Source of the DNA: Allodiplogaster sudhausi
Taxonomy: Eukaryota; Nematoda; Chromadorea; Rhabditida; Diplogasteridae
NCBI GenBank assembly: GCA_945643635.1
Contig: CALZFC010000132.1
Location: 233,501 to 297,500 of the forward strand
DNA: 64,000 nt
Direction: 5' to 3'
Shown here: one piece after another, positions 43,345 through 56,280 of the stretch
Numbering within the stretch: the first letter of the stretch is position 1
How the letters are laid out: every line of letters begins with the position of its first letter
The notes under the pieces: generated by a model
Databases searched by the model: none
The model's input: the letters and a program-made list of their open reading frames with translations, nothing else
Told to the model about the DNA's origin: nothing
Made by a program: the position numbers and the translations under genes

Positions 43345-44139
43345 ATCACAGCTACTTCCTCCTCTTCCACCCCCTCCACGATTCTCGTGGTCGGTCGTCA
43401 GTGAGTCATAACACTTTTCGCGGGGCCTTTCTCGATTTGCAATTTTCCTCGCAATCAGTGTTAATCGCCGCGATGCAGCGATTTTGACATGCAAAAACAT
43501 AGAAATAGACACGATCTCCGCCCTTTCCTTTCCAAGTCCAAGAATCGGCTCCTCTTCGCTTCAAATATTGCTTCCTACTGCAGCTTTATCAATATTTTGT
43601 CGCATACTTTTTTTTTATCTCTTTTTAACTTCCATTCATGATCTATTTCTTTCTCTGCTCTCTCTCTCTCTCTCTCATAGAAATCAAGGTCATCCTTAAA
43701 AAAATAATTGAAATGTGCCTCTTTAATACCTGTATGTAATTAATGTTTAAATTTGCATGATCTCTCTTGTTTTATAATCTTGCTGCTTATTACCAATAAT
43801 AATATTCTTTTTACAATGCCTTGTTGATAATTCGACAAAACGGCGTCATCATTTCCAGTCAATAATTAGAGAGAATTGTGAAATTTAGAAGATTTTAATT
43901 CAGAAGCCAAATGTAGCATAGAATTCCATAGGCGTCATTTATTTATCATGAGCAAAGAAAATTGGAGTGTGCCTTACCTTAAAAAAAATTTGGAGAAATG
44001 AAACAGATCTTTGAGGTTCTAGGAGACTTTCAAGATGTTGAGAGAATTCGAGACTCGGGAGAGTCAAAGAGATAGAGAGAGAAAGAGAGAGAGAGAGGGA
44101 GAGAGAGAGTTTGAAAGAGAGAGAGAGAGTCAGAGAGTC

Positions 44140-44186
<47 letters not shown>

Positions 44187-44758
44187 GAGCGAGAGTGAGA
44201 GAGAGACCTAGCCAGATATAGATAATTCAATCTAACACACAAGACCGACACTAGTTCTTGGGCGATTAATAGCCCGGCTATCTTGTATAACACATTTTTT
44301 TTACTTACTTACAATTAGTACTTTTTTTTCTAGTTTCTAACTGAAGGATTTGAGCGATAAATGCAGCAAGCTTTAAACGGTGTCCACTGGTATAATTTGT
44401 TACTACTCTGATTAACTTGTTTCATTTATGTGTTATACCTTAGGGCTATCTGTTCTTCACTCTTTAGCGTGCAGCACGACGTGTTCTATCTCACTGTAGC
44501 TCTTCTTTGTGCAAAAATGTATACATGTATGATATGTATAGAGAAAGAGAGGGATAGAAAGGGAGAGAAGGGAAGAGGGGGAGAGAGAGAAAAAGAGAAA
44601 GAGAGAGAGAAAGAGTGAGAAGGGAAGATAGAGAGAGAAGGAGAGAGAGGGGAGCAGTGTGGTATGAAGAAATTGCCTCCTTTCAGGCTGACTGACCAGG
44701 AGAGCCAATTCAGAGGGCCAAGAATAGTAGGAATGTGTGCGTATGCATGTCTGTGGCG

Positions 44759-44790
<32 letters not shown>

Positions 44791-44791
44791 T

Positions 44792-44825
<34 letters not shown>

Positions 44826-44924
44826 TCTTTTTCTTTCCCTCCCTCCCTCTCTCTCACACAAACTCTCCCTCCTCTAACCGAGCCCAGACACAAGGGCACA
44901 AGGCCTTCACTTGCGTTAGCTCAC
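41675..44924. repeat. (GA)n/(CT)n-rich region without a confirmed gene
   Basis: Purine tracts at 41935-42075, 42185-42350, 42800-43025, 44060-44215 and 44535-44655; pyrimidine tracts at 43105-43350 and 44758-44870. Unique islands at 43350-43530 and 44655-44757 are open on both strands and could be exons. I could not decide. Confidence 0.6.
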
Positions 44925-45029
44925 CTGGCATCTCGGCTATAGAGACCTCGAATAGCATTTGGAGGAGAAGCTGGACGGCGCCTCGAAATGGGAAGGAGTG
45001 GCGAAAGAGGAAAGGAGAGTGAGAGAGAA

Positions 45030-45062
<33 letters not shown>

Positions 45063-45228
45063 GAACCATAGGTAATGAGAGAGAACGACAGATAGTGAGA
45101 GAGAGAGAGAGAAATTTCTGGAGAGAGAGCAAAAAATGGAAAATGTCCACCTGGTTGCCCACCACATACGCTTGACCAGTGAATCGCAAAGCGGCGACGA
45201 TTTCGCGCTCCAGCTCATTCAGTGTCTC
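44925..45228 (-). CDS. Two consecutive exons of an unidentified minus-strand gene
   Basis: Exon 45151-45228 reads ETLNELEREIVAALRFTG and AYVVGNQ, with acceptor CGTTAG and donor GTGGAC. Exon 44925-44970 reads LLLQMLFEVSIAEMP, with acceptor CCGTCCAG and donor GTGAGC. Phases agree (0, then 1). A (CT)n stretch on the sense strand separates them, as in other introns here. The amphipathic helical look fits a soluble protein; I do not recognise the family. Flanking exons were not found. Confidence 0.5.
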
Positions 45229-45951
45229 CTAACGACATTGCATAGGCCAATGGCTATTCTCTTTCTCTCTCTTTCTCTAGCATTATTCTCTCTCTCTCTT
45301 TTTCTCTCCCTCTCTCTCTCCCTCTCTTTCTCTCTCCCTCTCTCTCTCTCTCTTTCTCTCTCCCTCTCTCTCTCTCTCTTTCTCTCTCTCTCCTGGCTTT
45401 TTAAAAGCAGCCTCATTGTCAGGACACCGTTCCACTTCGTAGAGTCGCCTATTGTCAATTGTACAAAGCAAATCTCATCCTTTGAATAGCTAGTAAAAAG
45501 AAAGTCTCATTTTTTTAAAGAAAAACATTTATGATTTCTTAGAATTGAATTGCTTGCTACTTGTGTGAACGTTCTGGGTATTTCTTATACTAGATATGCT
45601 CATAAATCTGTAAGTTATGAATATGTATATATGTACATACATATGTATATATGTATAAGTATGTATCATATATTTGTATATTTATTAGAAGTTTTTTTAT
45701 TATTTTGCTACAAGTCTACTTGTCCAGATGGTCAATTTCTAAATTACGGCCGCCTCCTAATTATGCTCTGTTATTACTGAAATCGTTTTCGTCATCGTTG
45801 TCGATGGCGGCGACAATTTTGACATGTTTACATTACTTTTTTTCCAAGAAGGAGCTGGCTACTTTCTTCTTCCATTTTTCTTCTTTTCTACTTCTCATCT
45901 TTGTAGCAGTACGTTGCACCGTGTTTTCGCCACCTTTTCACTCTTCATGAA

Positions 45952-45983
<32 letters not shown>

Positions 45984-46360
45984 GCCTCGCTCTCGCTCTC
46001 TCTCTCTTTCTCTCTCTGTCTCTCTCTCTCTCTCGCTTTCAAATTTTCTTCTTTCGTTGTAAGCCGACAATTACTCTGTCCTGCAGACACCTCTGGTGCT
46101 GCTGCAGCACAACAATAACGTCTAGGTAAGACGCTTTGACCATTTATGCCCAAACACAAGCTCCTTTACTTCGGATATTCTTTCTCTCTCTATCTGCCTC
46201 TTTCGCTCTCTTTCCCTCTCTCTTTCTCTCTCCTCTCTCTCCCTCTTTCTTTCTCTCTCTCCCTCTCCATCTCTTCTACATCTCCTCCACAATCACCTTC
46301 CACCAGCACACCTCAATCATTCCTTCTCTAACATTATCTCAAGACTCGAATCTTTTGCAG

Positions 46361-46408
46361 AGACCTTGCTGTCATTTCCACAATTGCCGGCGCCCCCACC
46401 TGTGCCGG
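46361..46408 (+). other. Candidate 48-bp exon
   Basis: Strong acceptor ATCTTTTGCAG and possible donor GTGTTT bound a unique island between CT tracts. All three frames are open (for example TLLSFPQLPAPPPVP), so frame and reality are undecided. Confidence 0.3.
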
Positions 46409-46567
46409 GTGTTTTTGTTTTCGACTTTCTTACCGTTTGTAGTGCCCTGCTACCTAATCGTTGCTCTCTCTCTCTCTCCCTCTCTCTTTCTCCCTCTCCC
46501 TCTCTCTCTCTCTCCATTTCTATGTCTTTCTTCTTCTCTCCTATTTACATATCTTTGTCTCTCTCTT

Positions 46568-46611
<44 letters not shown>

Positions 46612-46754
46612 TCTCTTTCTCTCTCTCTCTTCTTATTTGCATACTATACATTATGTATGAGATGCGCAGTACTCTTCTCTTACTCTCACGATAGTAGCGA
46701 GCGTCCATCGTCCACGAGACAGTGGTCAGCCACTTTATTTGCTTCCACTTCCCT

Positions 46755-46935
46755 CTCTTTCCCTCTCTCTCTCTATCTCTCTGTCTCTTTCTCTCTCTCT
46801 CTATACTCTCCCAGTCTCCTCTCTCTCTCTCTCTTCTCTCTCCTCTCCCTTTCGCTCTCTACGCGTGTTTCACTCATGTTTTCAGCTATGTATTAAAGAG
46901 CAAAATCGTGATTATAACCCTTAACCTTTGTCTCC

Positions 46936-46974
<39 letters not shown>

Positions 46975-47086
46975 CGCCTCCAATACTGACTTTCCTGCTT
47001 TCGTTTATGGCGCATGTTATTTTCCTCGTCTGGTCCAATTGTTATTAGCGATCCTTGTATTGGCATAGTCGTTCTCCCTCTCCCAC

Positions 47087-47119
<33 letters not shown>

Positions 47120-47159
47120 CTGTCCTGTCTCTCTATATATTTCTCTCTTCCCCCTCTCC

Positions 47160-47192
<33 letters not shown>

Positions 47193-47215
47193 TGCTCTTT
47201 ACTGCTTTAGAGAGC
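46755..47215 (+). repeat. Series of (CT)n tracts
   Basis: Tracts at 46755-46865, 46925-46975 and 47075-47215, with further tracts at 45260-45395, 45955-46045, 46170-46275 and 46465-46635. Open frames here are Ser/Leu artefacts. Confidence 0.8.
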
Positions 47216-47738
47216 GAGAAAGGCTTACCTACGTCGGTTTCCCCCGTATGACCGAACCTGAACTGCCGCTTACTCGCTGTTATACTTACATAGTTACATA
47301 CATACTAACCGATGACGTCATCGCCATTCCCTGCTGCTCTCTGGCCGACCGGAAAAAAAGAAGTAAAAAATAAAATAGGTTCCTTTTCGGTCGCTTCATA
47401 CATCTTGCAACGAATAGTCGACCATTTCTTACTTGCACCAAGCAGTTAATCATTTCTTATGCTTACAATTAGCTCTACTTTCTATATACATATTATATAC
47501 ATACATAAGTAAATAAAAATGATACAGTCAATCATAGTTCTTGTTCGCTCTGTAGCAATTCTCTCTACATCTTTTCTGTCTTTCTCTCTCTCTCTATTCT
47601 TTCTCTCTCTCACTCTTTCTTTCTCCTTCTCTCTCTCTCTCTCTTTTTCTCTCTCTCTTTTTCTCTCTCTCTCTCTTTCTCTCACTTTCTCTCTCCCAAA
47701 CTGTTTCTTTCCTGCTTTTAAATTCCTTTCTGCTCTAG

Positions 47739-47850
47739 CAAATGTCAAATGGACGGAGCACCCCCATCAATTGCCAGAGAAAGACCGTCGCCTCCATTAA
47801 CACATTCAGTCGACAGTTCCACATCGATGGGGCCATTCGAAAGAGGAAGA
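47739..47850 (+). CDS. Candidate exon MSNGRSTPINCQRKTVAS
   Basis: After acceptor TTCTGCTCTAG at 47738, the frame from ATG 47742 reads MSNGRSTPINCQRKTVAS, then INTFSRQFHIDGAIRKRKS. This is a non-repetitive, protein-like composition quite unlike its CT-rich surroundings. The downstream donor is unclear. Could be an N-terminal exon with a basic tract, family unknown. Confidence 0.4.
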
Positions 47851-47869
47851 GCTTTTCTTTGTTTCTTTT

Positions 47870-48514
47870 TCGTTCTCTCTTTCTCTTATTAACTCACTCT
47901 CTCTCTCTCTCGCTCTCTCTTTCTCTCTCTCTAACTCTCTCTTTCTTCCTCTCTATTTCTCTATCGCTCTCTCTTTCTTTCACTTTTTTTTAATCTCTCT
48001 ATCTCTCTCTCTCTCTTTCTCTCTACCTTTATGTTTTCCTCTCTTTTTCTCTGTCACTCTCTCTCTCCCTTTATTTTCCTCAATTCTTTACTCTACCTCT
48101 GTCTCTCCATATTATGCATGCATATGCTATATTCTTCGCCATTCTTCACTTTACAACACGTTCCATATTCTTTTATGCCTTGGTGTCGCCTTGTTTCCTC
48201 TTCCTTTCTTCTTCACTTCTCAACTAAAGTGGCCGAGCTAAAATAAGCGGGTCTCTCTCTCTCACTCTCTCCTACCCTCTCTCTCTATCACTATCTCTCC
48301 GTCTCCCTCTCTCTCTCTCTCTCTCTCATTCTCGCAGCTGCACTTCCCAAAAGGAAATTTCGAAAGTGCGATTACTCATATTATTTTGCATGATTCGCTC
48401 TCTCTCTCTCTCTCTCTCTCTCTTTAATTTTCCTTGTTTTTCCCCATTCATCACTCATCGCCATACATGCCACTAGGCCTCGAGGGAGCATCACCTTTCT
48501 CTGCTTCTCTGAGC

Positions 48515-48558
<44 letters not shown>

Positions 48559-48657
48559 TTTTCTATCGCTCTCTCTCTCTTTCTCTCCCTTTCTCTCCCT
48601 TTCTTTCTCTCTCTCTTTTTCTCTCCCTCTCTCTTTCTTTCTCTCTCTCTATTTTTC

Positions 48658-48690
<33 letters not shown>

Positions 48691-48935
48691 TTCTATCGCT
48701 CTCTTTCTCTCTCTCTTTCTCTCCCTCTCTCTCCCTTTCTTTCTCTCTCTCTTTTTCTCTCCCTCTCTCTTCCTTTCTCTCTCTCTATTTTTTTTTCTCT
48801 CTCTCTCTCTCCACTCCCATTTTTCAAGTGTCAGCCAAGCACTATTGTACTCTGGAGCAATAACCGTGGCGATCACTCATTCTCTGACTACTTTCCTATA
48901 CTTTTATAGTCATCCTGTGTCTTTCTTCTTTCTTC
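47870..48935 (+). repeat. Long (CT)n tracts
   Basis: 47870-48080, 48250-48330 and 48510-48820. Short unique islands lie between them; one follows acceptor ATTCTCGCAG at 48337 (ALPKRKFRKCDYSYYF). Confidence 0.75.
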
Positions 48936-48937
48936 AG

Positions 48938-48994
48938 AATATTGAACAGGCATTACGGCGTCACATTCATAATTATGCAACTGCAAATGTCTTC
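48938..48994 (+). CDS. Candidate exon NIEQALRRHIHNYATANVF
   Basis: Strong acceptor TTTCTTCAG at 48937 and donor GTGACC at 48995 bound exactly 19 codons with an ordinary amino acid mix. No family recognised; it could belong with 47739-47850. Confidence 0.4.
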
Positions 48995-49017
48995 GTGACC
49001 TATGAGCATTCAACTTT

Positions 49018-49049
<32 letters not shown>

Positions 49050-49091
49050 ACTCTCTCCCTCTCTCTCTCGCTCTCTCACTCGCTCTCGCTC

Positions 49092-49123
<32 letters not shown>

Positions 49124-49487
49124 CCTCTCTCTCTTTATCACTATTCCTCACAAACTACTATCTTATCTGTACTCCTTGTATTCTCATTCTTGCCCTCTGT
49201 GTCTCCCTTATCTATTCATTCCGTGCGTACATCGATAACAAAAACTTTTAATGTTTATATTTTCATCGGTCGTCTCTACGTGTTTCCTTTGTGTTTCTTT
49301 TACTTCTTCATTCGCCCTCGAAACAGGAGTAAACAAAGATAATTTCTATGCCTTTCCCACTGAAGTGCATCACAAATCTGAAATATTCTTAAATAATTTT
49401 AAATCATCAATTTTCCATATTAATTCGTAATTTTTGTCATTCCCTGTAGTTTCCGTATAACAAAAGGAGAACGAGCAGCTAGAAAAG

Positions 49488-49570
49488 AATGATTGCCGCC
49501 GTGGCGTTAGTGTATTGGTTGTCATTCGCGGAAGCTAGACGAAAGGCCTGGGTTCGAATCCGTTGCTTGT
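49488..49570 (+). repeat. tRNA-like sequence with A and B boxes
   Basis: A-box-like GTGGCGTTAGTG and a consensus B box GGGTTCGAATCC about 45 bases apart. The T stem pairs poorly, so a tRNA-derived SINE or pseudo-tRNA is favoured. Confidence 0.45.
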
Positions 49571-49787
49571 GATGTTTACTGAGCATATCACTGACTTCTA
49601 CTGAGGACAAATCAGGACTCTGAAGCATGCCTTTTGCATTGTTTTTCTTCTTCTCTGCCATCTCTCTCCCTCTTTCTCTCGCTCCCTCTTTTTCTCTCTT
49701 TCTCTTCTCTCTCTATCTTTCTCAGTCCATTTCCGGCGGTTTCATTTCTCATATTGTTGTTTATTTGCTTTGCTCAGCCGATGAACC

Positions 49788-49825
<38 letters not shown>

Positions 49826-50070
49826 CAAACAAATTCTAAAAATTGCATGAGAATTTCTATAGCGAACAGAACATTGCATTGGTTTGCGTGCGAGAAAGTT
49901 TATTAGCTTTTGACATGTATGTATTCCCTGCCGCGTTACCAAGTACATATTACCCACTTGATTCGCTTGAGGCTTACACTGCTTCATATGTCTCATATGA
50001 GTTAATATTCTCTAACTCTTTTTCTCTCTCTCTCTCCCTCCGTCCCTCTCTCTCTCTCTCCCTCTCTCCC

Positions 50071-50102
<32 letters not shown>

Positions 50103-50337
50103 ATCCGCTCCTTATTACCGCGCTGTATCGAGCTCGTTGCCAGCGCGCAAGAACACACCTTTTTGTTGCAGGAGAGCAGGCGTTCACGGCGCTTGCCTTT
50201 CTCTGCTTCTCTCTCCATCCGAGTGCTCTCTCTCTCCCTCACTCTCTCTCTCTCACTCTCTCTCTCTCGCTCACCTTGAGGCACTGCGAAGACGTCAAGT
50301 GAGACGCTCTCGGAGGCGTATCAGAGAGAGACCCCTT

Positions 50338-50560
50338 CGGCTTGAGCTCTTAGACCCCTTCGCGAGCACTTAGACCTCCTAAGGCTCTTAGACCTCCTCC
50401 GAAAGCTCTTCTACCTCCTCCTAAAGCTTTTCGACTTCCTAAAGCTCTACGACCTCCTTTGACCTAAAAAAGCTTTTCGACCTCCTCCTAAAGCTCTACG
50501 ACCTCCTCCTGAAGCTCTTAGACCCCTCGAGCTCTTAGACCCTCCCCTCGATTGACCTAA
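50338..50560 (+). repeat. Minisatellite AGCTCTTAGACCTCCTCCTAA
   Basis: Roughly ten degenerate 20-22 base units, ending 40 bases before the start codon of the four-pass membrane protein. Confidence 0.8.
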
Positions 50561-50597
50561 TTAGTTCCAAATTAGGTCCCTCTTACACCCCCCGTGG

Positions 50598-51662
50598 ATG
50601 GCGCCACCCAACCACGGCATCTCCTTCCTCTCGTGCGACACGGCCTTTGTGGACGCGCCACCATACTCGAGCGACGACGAGAAGAGACGCGAGCAGCTGC
50701 AGCTTCAGCAGCAGCAGCAGCAGCAACAGGCGCACAAGATCAAATTCACGCAAGGTATCACAGATTAAAGATCACAGATCACTCAGATTTATTATTTTTT
50801 TACTATTAATATTCTATTTGTATACTAGTTTTCTTTTTAATTTTCATTTCGTTTATAAAGCTTTTTTAAATTTTTTTTTGAAATATTTTTTAAATATTGT
50901 TCGTTGCAAGGAAGCAGCAATTGTTGAAAGGAACTATCCGAGGAGTTTAGTAGCCTATTATGACAAACTACTGTTTTCATCACCTTTAAAAAATTTTGAC
51001 GGTTTGCTAGCCCAATAGTAACTATCATAACAAACTATAGTTTTTGAATCTTTTTCTCTCTACCTCTCTGCTCTTCCCTCGATTCGCAAGCGTGGCCTGC
51101 CGTGTTGCACTTAATTGTGACCTTCTTGGGGAGAAAATTCGCAAGGGATGATGACGTCACTCCTTTAATCCTACCGTACAGCGGGAGGAAAATGTAGCTG
51201 TTCTCCTCAGGCCCCCCGCAGGATGCATTCACAGTTTTCCAAGCGATGTGTCTAGTTGGGTCCCATAATATTAGAAAAAAAATGCACAACATTGTTATCT
51301 TCATGGACAGCTCCTTTAAAAATGGCTAGAAAAAAAACTTACAGAAAAAATTTTTTTTTCCAAAATATCATATCATTTATTGAGTCTCTCTTGTTTTCAG
51401 CTGCTCTCAGTACAGTATTTTGTTTTTTTTTCTTTTCCCAATGTCTGTCTCTGTCTGTCTCTCTCTCTCTCTCTCTTTCTCTCTCTCCCTCTCTCTCCCA
51501 TTTTAGCGGACGCTGTCGCATTTAAAACCAAAACTTTTAATCATCAACGGAGTCTTTCCAATCTCTCCCTCTCTCTCCCCCCACTGTCGCTTTCTCTCTC
51601 TCCCCTCTCTCCTTCTCTCTCTCTCTCTCTCCCTCTCTCTCTCCCCCTCTCTCTCTCTTGCC

Positions 51663-51694
<32 letters not shown>

Positions 51695-53093
51695 GCACTC
51701 TCTAGCTGACCCCCTTTCAGTTTTCCCCCTTTCGCTCTCTTCATTTTGCTCTCTTCCACTGTTTGCTACTCAGACTTATCCCACCTGTCCAATATGTTCA
51801 TAGAATTCGAATCATAACCACTCTTTACCTTCTCTTTCACACCTCTTCTGTGTCCGCTGTTCTCTATGTTCCTCCTGATAATCATGCCTTTCATGTATGC
51901 TGCAGTGTTCGTCAACTGTGCTATAATTCCTTCATTTTTCTCTGTCTCTCTTTTTCTCCCTCTTTCTCTCTTTCTCTCACTCTCTCGTTCTCGGTCTATC
52001 AATCTTCCTATTATAAGTTATTTACTCCTTTCCAATACTCTACGTTGCATGCCTTCCTACTCTCATTGTCAGCTAAATCTGACCCTCTCTTTGCTCCATC
52101 TCTCTCTCTCTCTCTCTAGCTCTCTCTCTCTCTTTCTCTCCCTCTCCCTCTCCCACCATCCCTCCCTCTCTCCCTCCCTCTCTCACTCTCCTCTCTCCCT
52201 CTTACTCTCTCCCACTCTCTCTCTCCATCTCTCTATCTCCTCTCTCTCTCTCCCTCTCTCTCCCCTCTCTCTCTCTCTCTTTCTCTCCCTCTCCCTCTCT
52301 CTCCCTCTCTCTCTCCCTCTCTCTCCCTCTCTCTCTCCCTCTCACTCTCTCTCTCCCTCCCTCTCTCACCCTCTCTCTCTCACTCTCCCTATCTCTCTCT
52401 CTGCAGCCACGACGTCCGCCCTTCCGACATTGTCCGAGCACTTCCGGACGGACTGCTTCGTGCCGGTGCAGCGAATGAGTCCGCCGCGTGCGCCATGTCC
52501 ACTCTGTCGCATCGGCGTGCATACAGGTGAGGGGAGGCAGATTTGCGGGAGATTCAAATTAATTTTAAAATTAATTGGCGGGAAATTAAATTCAAGTTTA
52601 TCCAACCTAGATATTTGTTTGGAGAGAAACGTAAATTTTTTTCTTCAAATTAACTATTCCCATTTTTGCTCAAGTTTCAAGAGACGCTATAATGTGTGAC
52701 ATTTTAGAAAAGGGCATTTACATCTGGCTCATGTATGTAAATATTTTCTTAATATTCCCCGCCCGCAGCCGAGAAATCATCGGCCTTTCTCTAGTCTAGA
52801 ACATCTGCTATTTGACAGAGCGCTTTTGCATATAATGGCATCGTCATTTACTTGGAAGTGCCAAGTAAAGTTAAGAGCTATATGGTTTTATAAACAGGAC
52901 AATTCTATGCAGCTCTATAAACCAGTAATACTGCATTAACAGTTTCAATAGCAAAATCGATATATATATATATATTCTCAACACTGCCAATTATGACTCG
53001 ACTCAAGTCTTTTTTTCTTCTTCTACAATTGCCAACATTGCACAGTTTGCATGACTAGGTACATGTGCCCAATTTGTGCATGTTTTCATCATT

Positions 53094-53124
<31 letters not shown>

Positions 53125-53541
53125 TTCTCTGTTACTTTATCTGTCTTTTTTTGCCAATTTCTATATCGCTCTCTCTCTCTCTCTTCACTATCGTCATCGA
53201 CAGTTCGAATTGTACGATTAGGGATACAATAATCGCTCTCATCCATGCGCGACATAATCCGGCGATTGTTTTTTTGAAAAGTATCCTCTCTCTCTCTTTC
53301 TCTATCTGTATTTCTCTCTCTCTTTCTCTCTTTCTCTCTCTCTCACCTAAGCGAGAGCTCACGATGAGATTCTTTCTGTATTTCAGTCTTACTCTCACTT
53401 GGACAGAGTAGTAATAGAGGGACAGACGTAGGCTATTAAAATGTTTGCGCGTAGTGTGTTCAGCTGTCCTTCAAGAACATACATATATGGAAATAAATTG
53501 GCAAATGGTCGAGAGAGAGAGAGAGAAAGAAAGATAGTGAA

Positions 53542-53572
<31 letters not shown>

Positions 53573-54013
53573 GAGGAAAAAGGAGAGAGAAAGAGAAGGA
53601 GAGAGAGAAAGATAGAGAAAGAGAGAGGGAAGAGCTCGTCTTTCTCTTTTCGAACATCTCGCTTATGGCTGTCTGTTCATACGCGTCTACATTCATACTA
53701 TGCTTCCGCTTTTTGCTGATTCACGCCGACGCCGATTTTCTCAGAATCTCTGTATCTCTCTCTCCTTCTCCTTCTCCTTTCATCTCTCTGTCCTTCTATT
53801 TCTCTCTCAATCTCTCTCTCTCTCTCTCTCTCGCTTTCTATCTCTCTCTCTCTCTCTCTCCTTCCACCATTCCTTCCTTCGTCTCCAATAACATGAATCG
53901 GCGACCGTCTTCGTTTTGGAAGCGTCATGATGCTCTGTGCAACATAAGAAGCCGGGATGTAGACATTAGACGAGAGATCAAGGGAACAGGAGAGAGAACA
54001 GACATATGGAGAA

Positions 54014-54051
<38 letters not shown>

Positions 54052-55381
54052 AAGCAGAGAGAAAGAGAGAGAGCAGAGATAAAGAAAGAGAGAGAGAGAG
54101 AGGGAGAGAGAGAAAGAGAATAAAAGAAATTGAGAGAATGAGAGTGGAAGATCAAGGAGAAGGAAGAATGTAAAAGATTTAAGAGAAAAATAGAAAGTGA
54201 AAGGGAGAGAGCGCGAGAGAAAAATACGAAACACCAAACGATGCCATCATCCTATTGAAGAAACAGCATTGCTTTTCGGGGGGACGTGGAAGAAGTGGAA
54301 CGAAGGGCGCGTTTCTTCTTTGTTACGAAAGAGGGGCAGAGGAGACATAAAAGCGCATATAGGAGATTCTTATGTTTCACAACTAAAATTTTCCCTTTAA
54401 AAGCATTAATAACTTACTTATTACTTAAGAAGACGAAATATGAACACTTTACTAGGAATCAGTTTAGAAAAAAAAATGTAAAAAAAAATTAATCAGTAAT
54501 TGTTATTGAAAAAAGAAGAGTCCTAATTACATCGCCAGTAATATGGTTGTTTATAGCTTGTGTGATAGTAAATTATTAGCAGACTATTTATTATTCGCAC
54601 TCTAAGAAGTGAACAAAATAAATCGCGACTGCAATCTCGAGCGAATATGGAAAGTTTGAGAAAATATCTACATATATGTTATGCATATTTGATACATAGC
54701 CCGCCCCTAGAACTCGCTGGCTATTTTTAGTGCGATCCGGCATATATTTGGTCTATAGCGAAGAGACATTTTGCATGCACACTTTGGGCCACAGTTTGTC
54801 AAGCCATTCTTTAAATTGTTCATCTTTCTCGCCGCTTCTCTCTGCTGATGGAAAATAACGAGAGAAAAAAAAATGTTTGTTTTTTGTAATAAGAATAAAA
54901 ATCTATAACTAAATCGAGCTCTCTCGAAGCGCTTTGCTACACGGTTGTAGGAGTAATATGAAGACAAATAATTACCATTAAAAAGGTCGTATATTTAAAA
55001 ATCAGTGATGAATAATTCGATATACATATGTTATACTTTAAAATTCAATCAATAGTTCTAAATATATAACTTTATATTCAATCAATAATTCGAAATATAT
55101 AACTGTAAAATTCAATATCAATGATTCGAAATATACTTAACTTTTAAACTCAATGTCAATAAGTCCGACATACAAACATTTTACACCACTTTATTAAAAC
55201 TCCTAGTCAATACTTATGATCTACAAATCAGTCAATATAATTCTTATGATCTACTACAGCATCCCTGCTCGGCAGCAGTCTCTTCGTCGCGATGGTGCTG
55301 CTCGTGACGGCGCTCTCCATCGTCTTCATCGTGCACTCGGCCCCGGGGCCGAGCACTAGCGACGGTGGCCGCATTATCTGT

Positions 55382-55423
<42 letters not shown>

Positions 55424-56237
55424 CTCTCTCTCTCTTTTTCTTTCTCTCTTTCTCTCCCTCTCACTCTCTGTCGCTCTCTCTCACTCTCACGCTTTTTCAC
55501 CATTAATTCATACAATTTACCATAATAAATTTGATTCATTCATCCAGTATTCATTCATGGTGGTAGTATGTCCAATAGCGGCATTCGCCCTTTCCTTTCT
55601 CTACGGTATCCGGGTCTCCCTACCATATCCCCTGTTTTATGTGGTTTTTTGTCAAATTTTTTGATGAATGATTACTGGTCACCTGATTTTGGCTTGGAAA
55701 TCAGGTCAGGTGACCAAAAATGATCAAAACATTTGTCCAAAAATCAGGTCACCGTCTTTTGTTACAGTAATATTCCTCCTCCTCCCTTTCTACAACCTAC
55801 CGTATCCCCTGTCATTGGTTACAGTAATATCCAAAAGCGGCATTCCCTCTGTCTTTCTCTACAGTATCCGGGTCTACCTACAGTATCCCCTGTCTAATGT
55901 TACAGTAACCCGTCCTCCTCCTCCCTTTCTACAACCTACCGTATCCCCTGTCATTGGTTACAGTAATATCCAAAAGCGGCATTCCCTCTGTCTTTCTCTA
56001 CAGTATCCGGGTCTACCTACAGTATCCCCTGTCTAATGTTACAGTAACCCGTCCTCCTCCTCCCTTTCTACAACCTACTGTACCCCTTCCATTCTTATTA
56101 CAGTAATCGCGTCCGTCGTTTGTGTCGTGTTGATTGGCGTCGCCGCTCTCTTCATGTGGGGAGTGCTGTCGGCGAGGCATCGACTCATGATTCCGTTCCT
56201 CTTTTTCGCCATCGTCATCTTCTTCGGTGTCGTCGGT

Positions 56238-56280
<43 letters not shown>

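Noticed and set aside
47308..47325. GATGACGTCATCG as a CRE-type regulatory site
   Set aside because: A single short palindrome without a nearby confirmed promoter; the same motif also occurs in coding sequence (GATGACGTCAT at about 16840 and 26931).
48434..49342. 302-aa plus-strand open frame
   Set aside because: Mostly translated (CT)n. Only the island at 48938-48994 with its splice sites looks like an exon.
49488..49570. Functional tRNA gene
   Set aside because: Good B box, but the T stem and acceptor stem do not pair adequately; kept only as tRNA-like.
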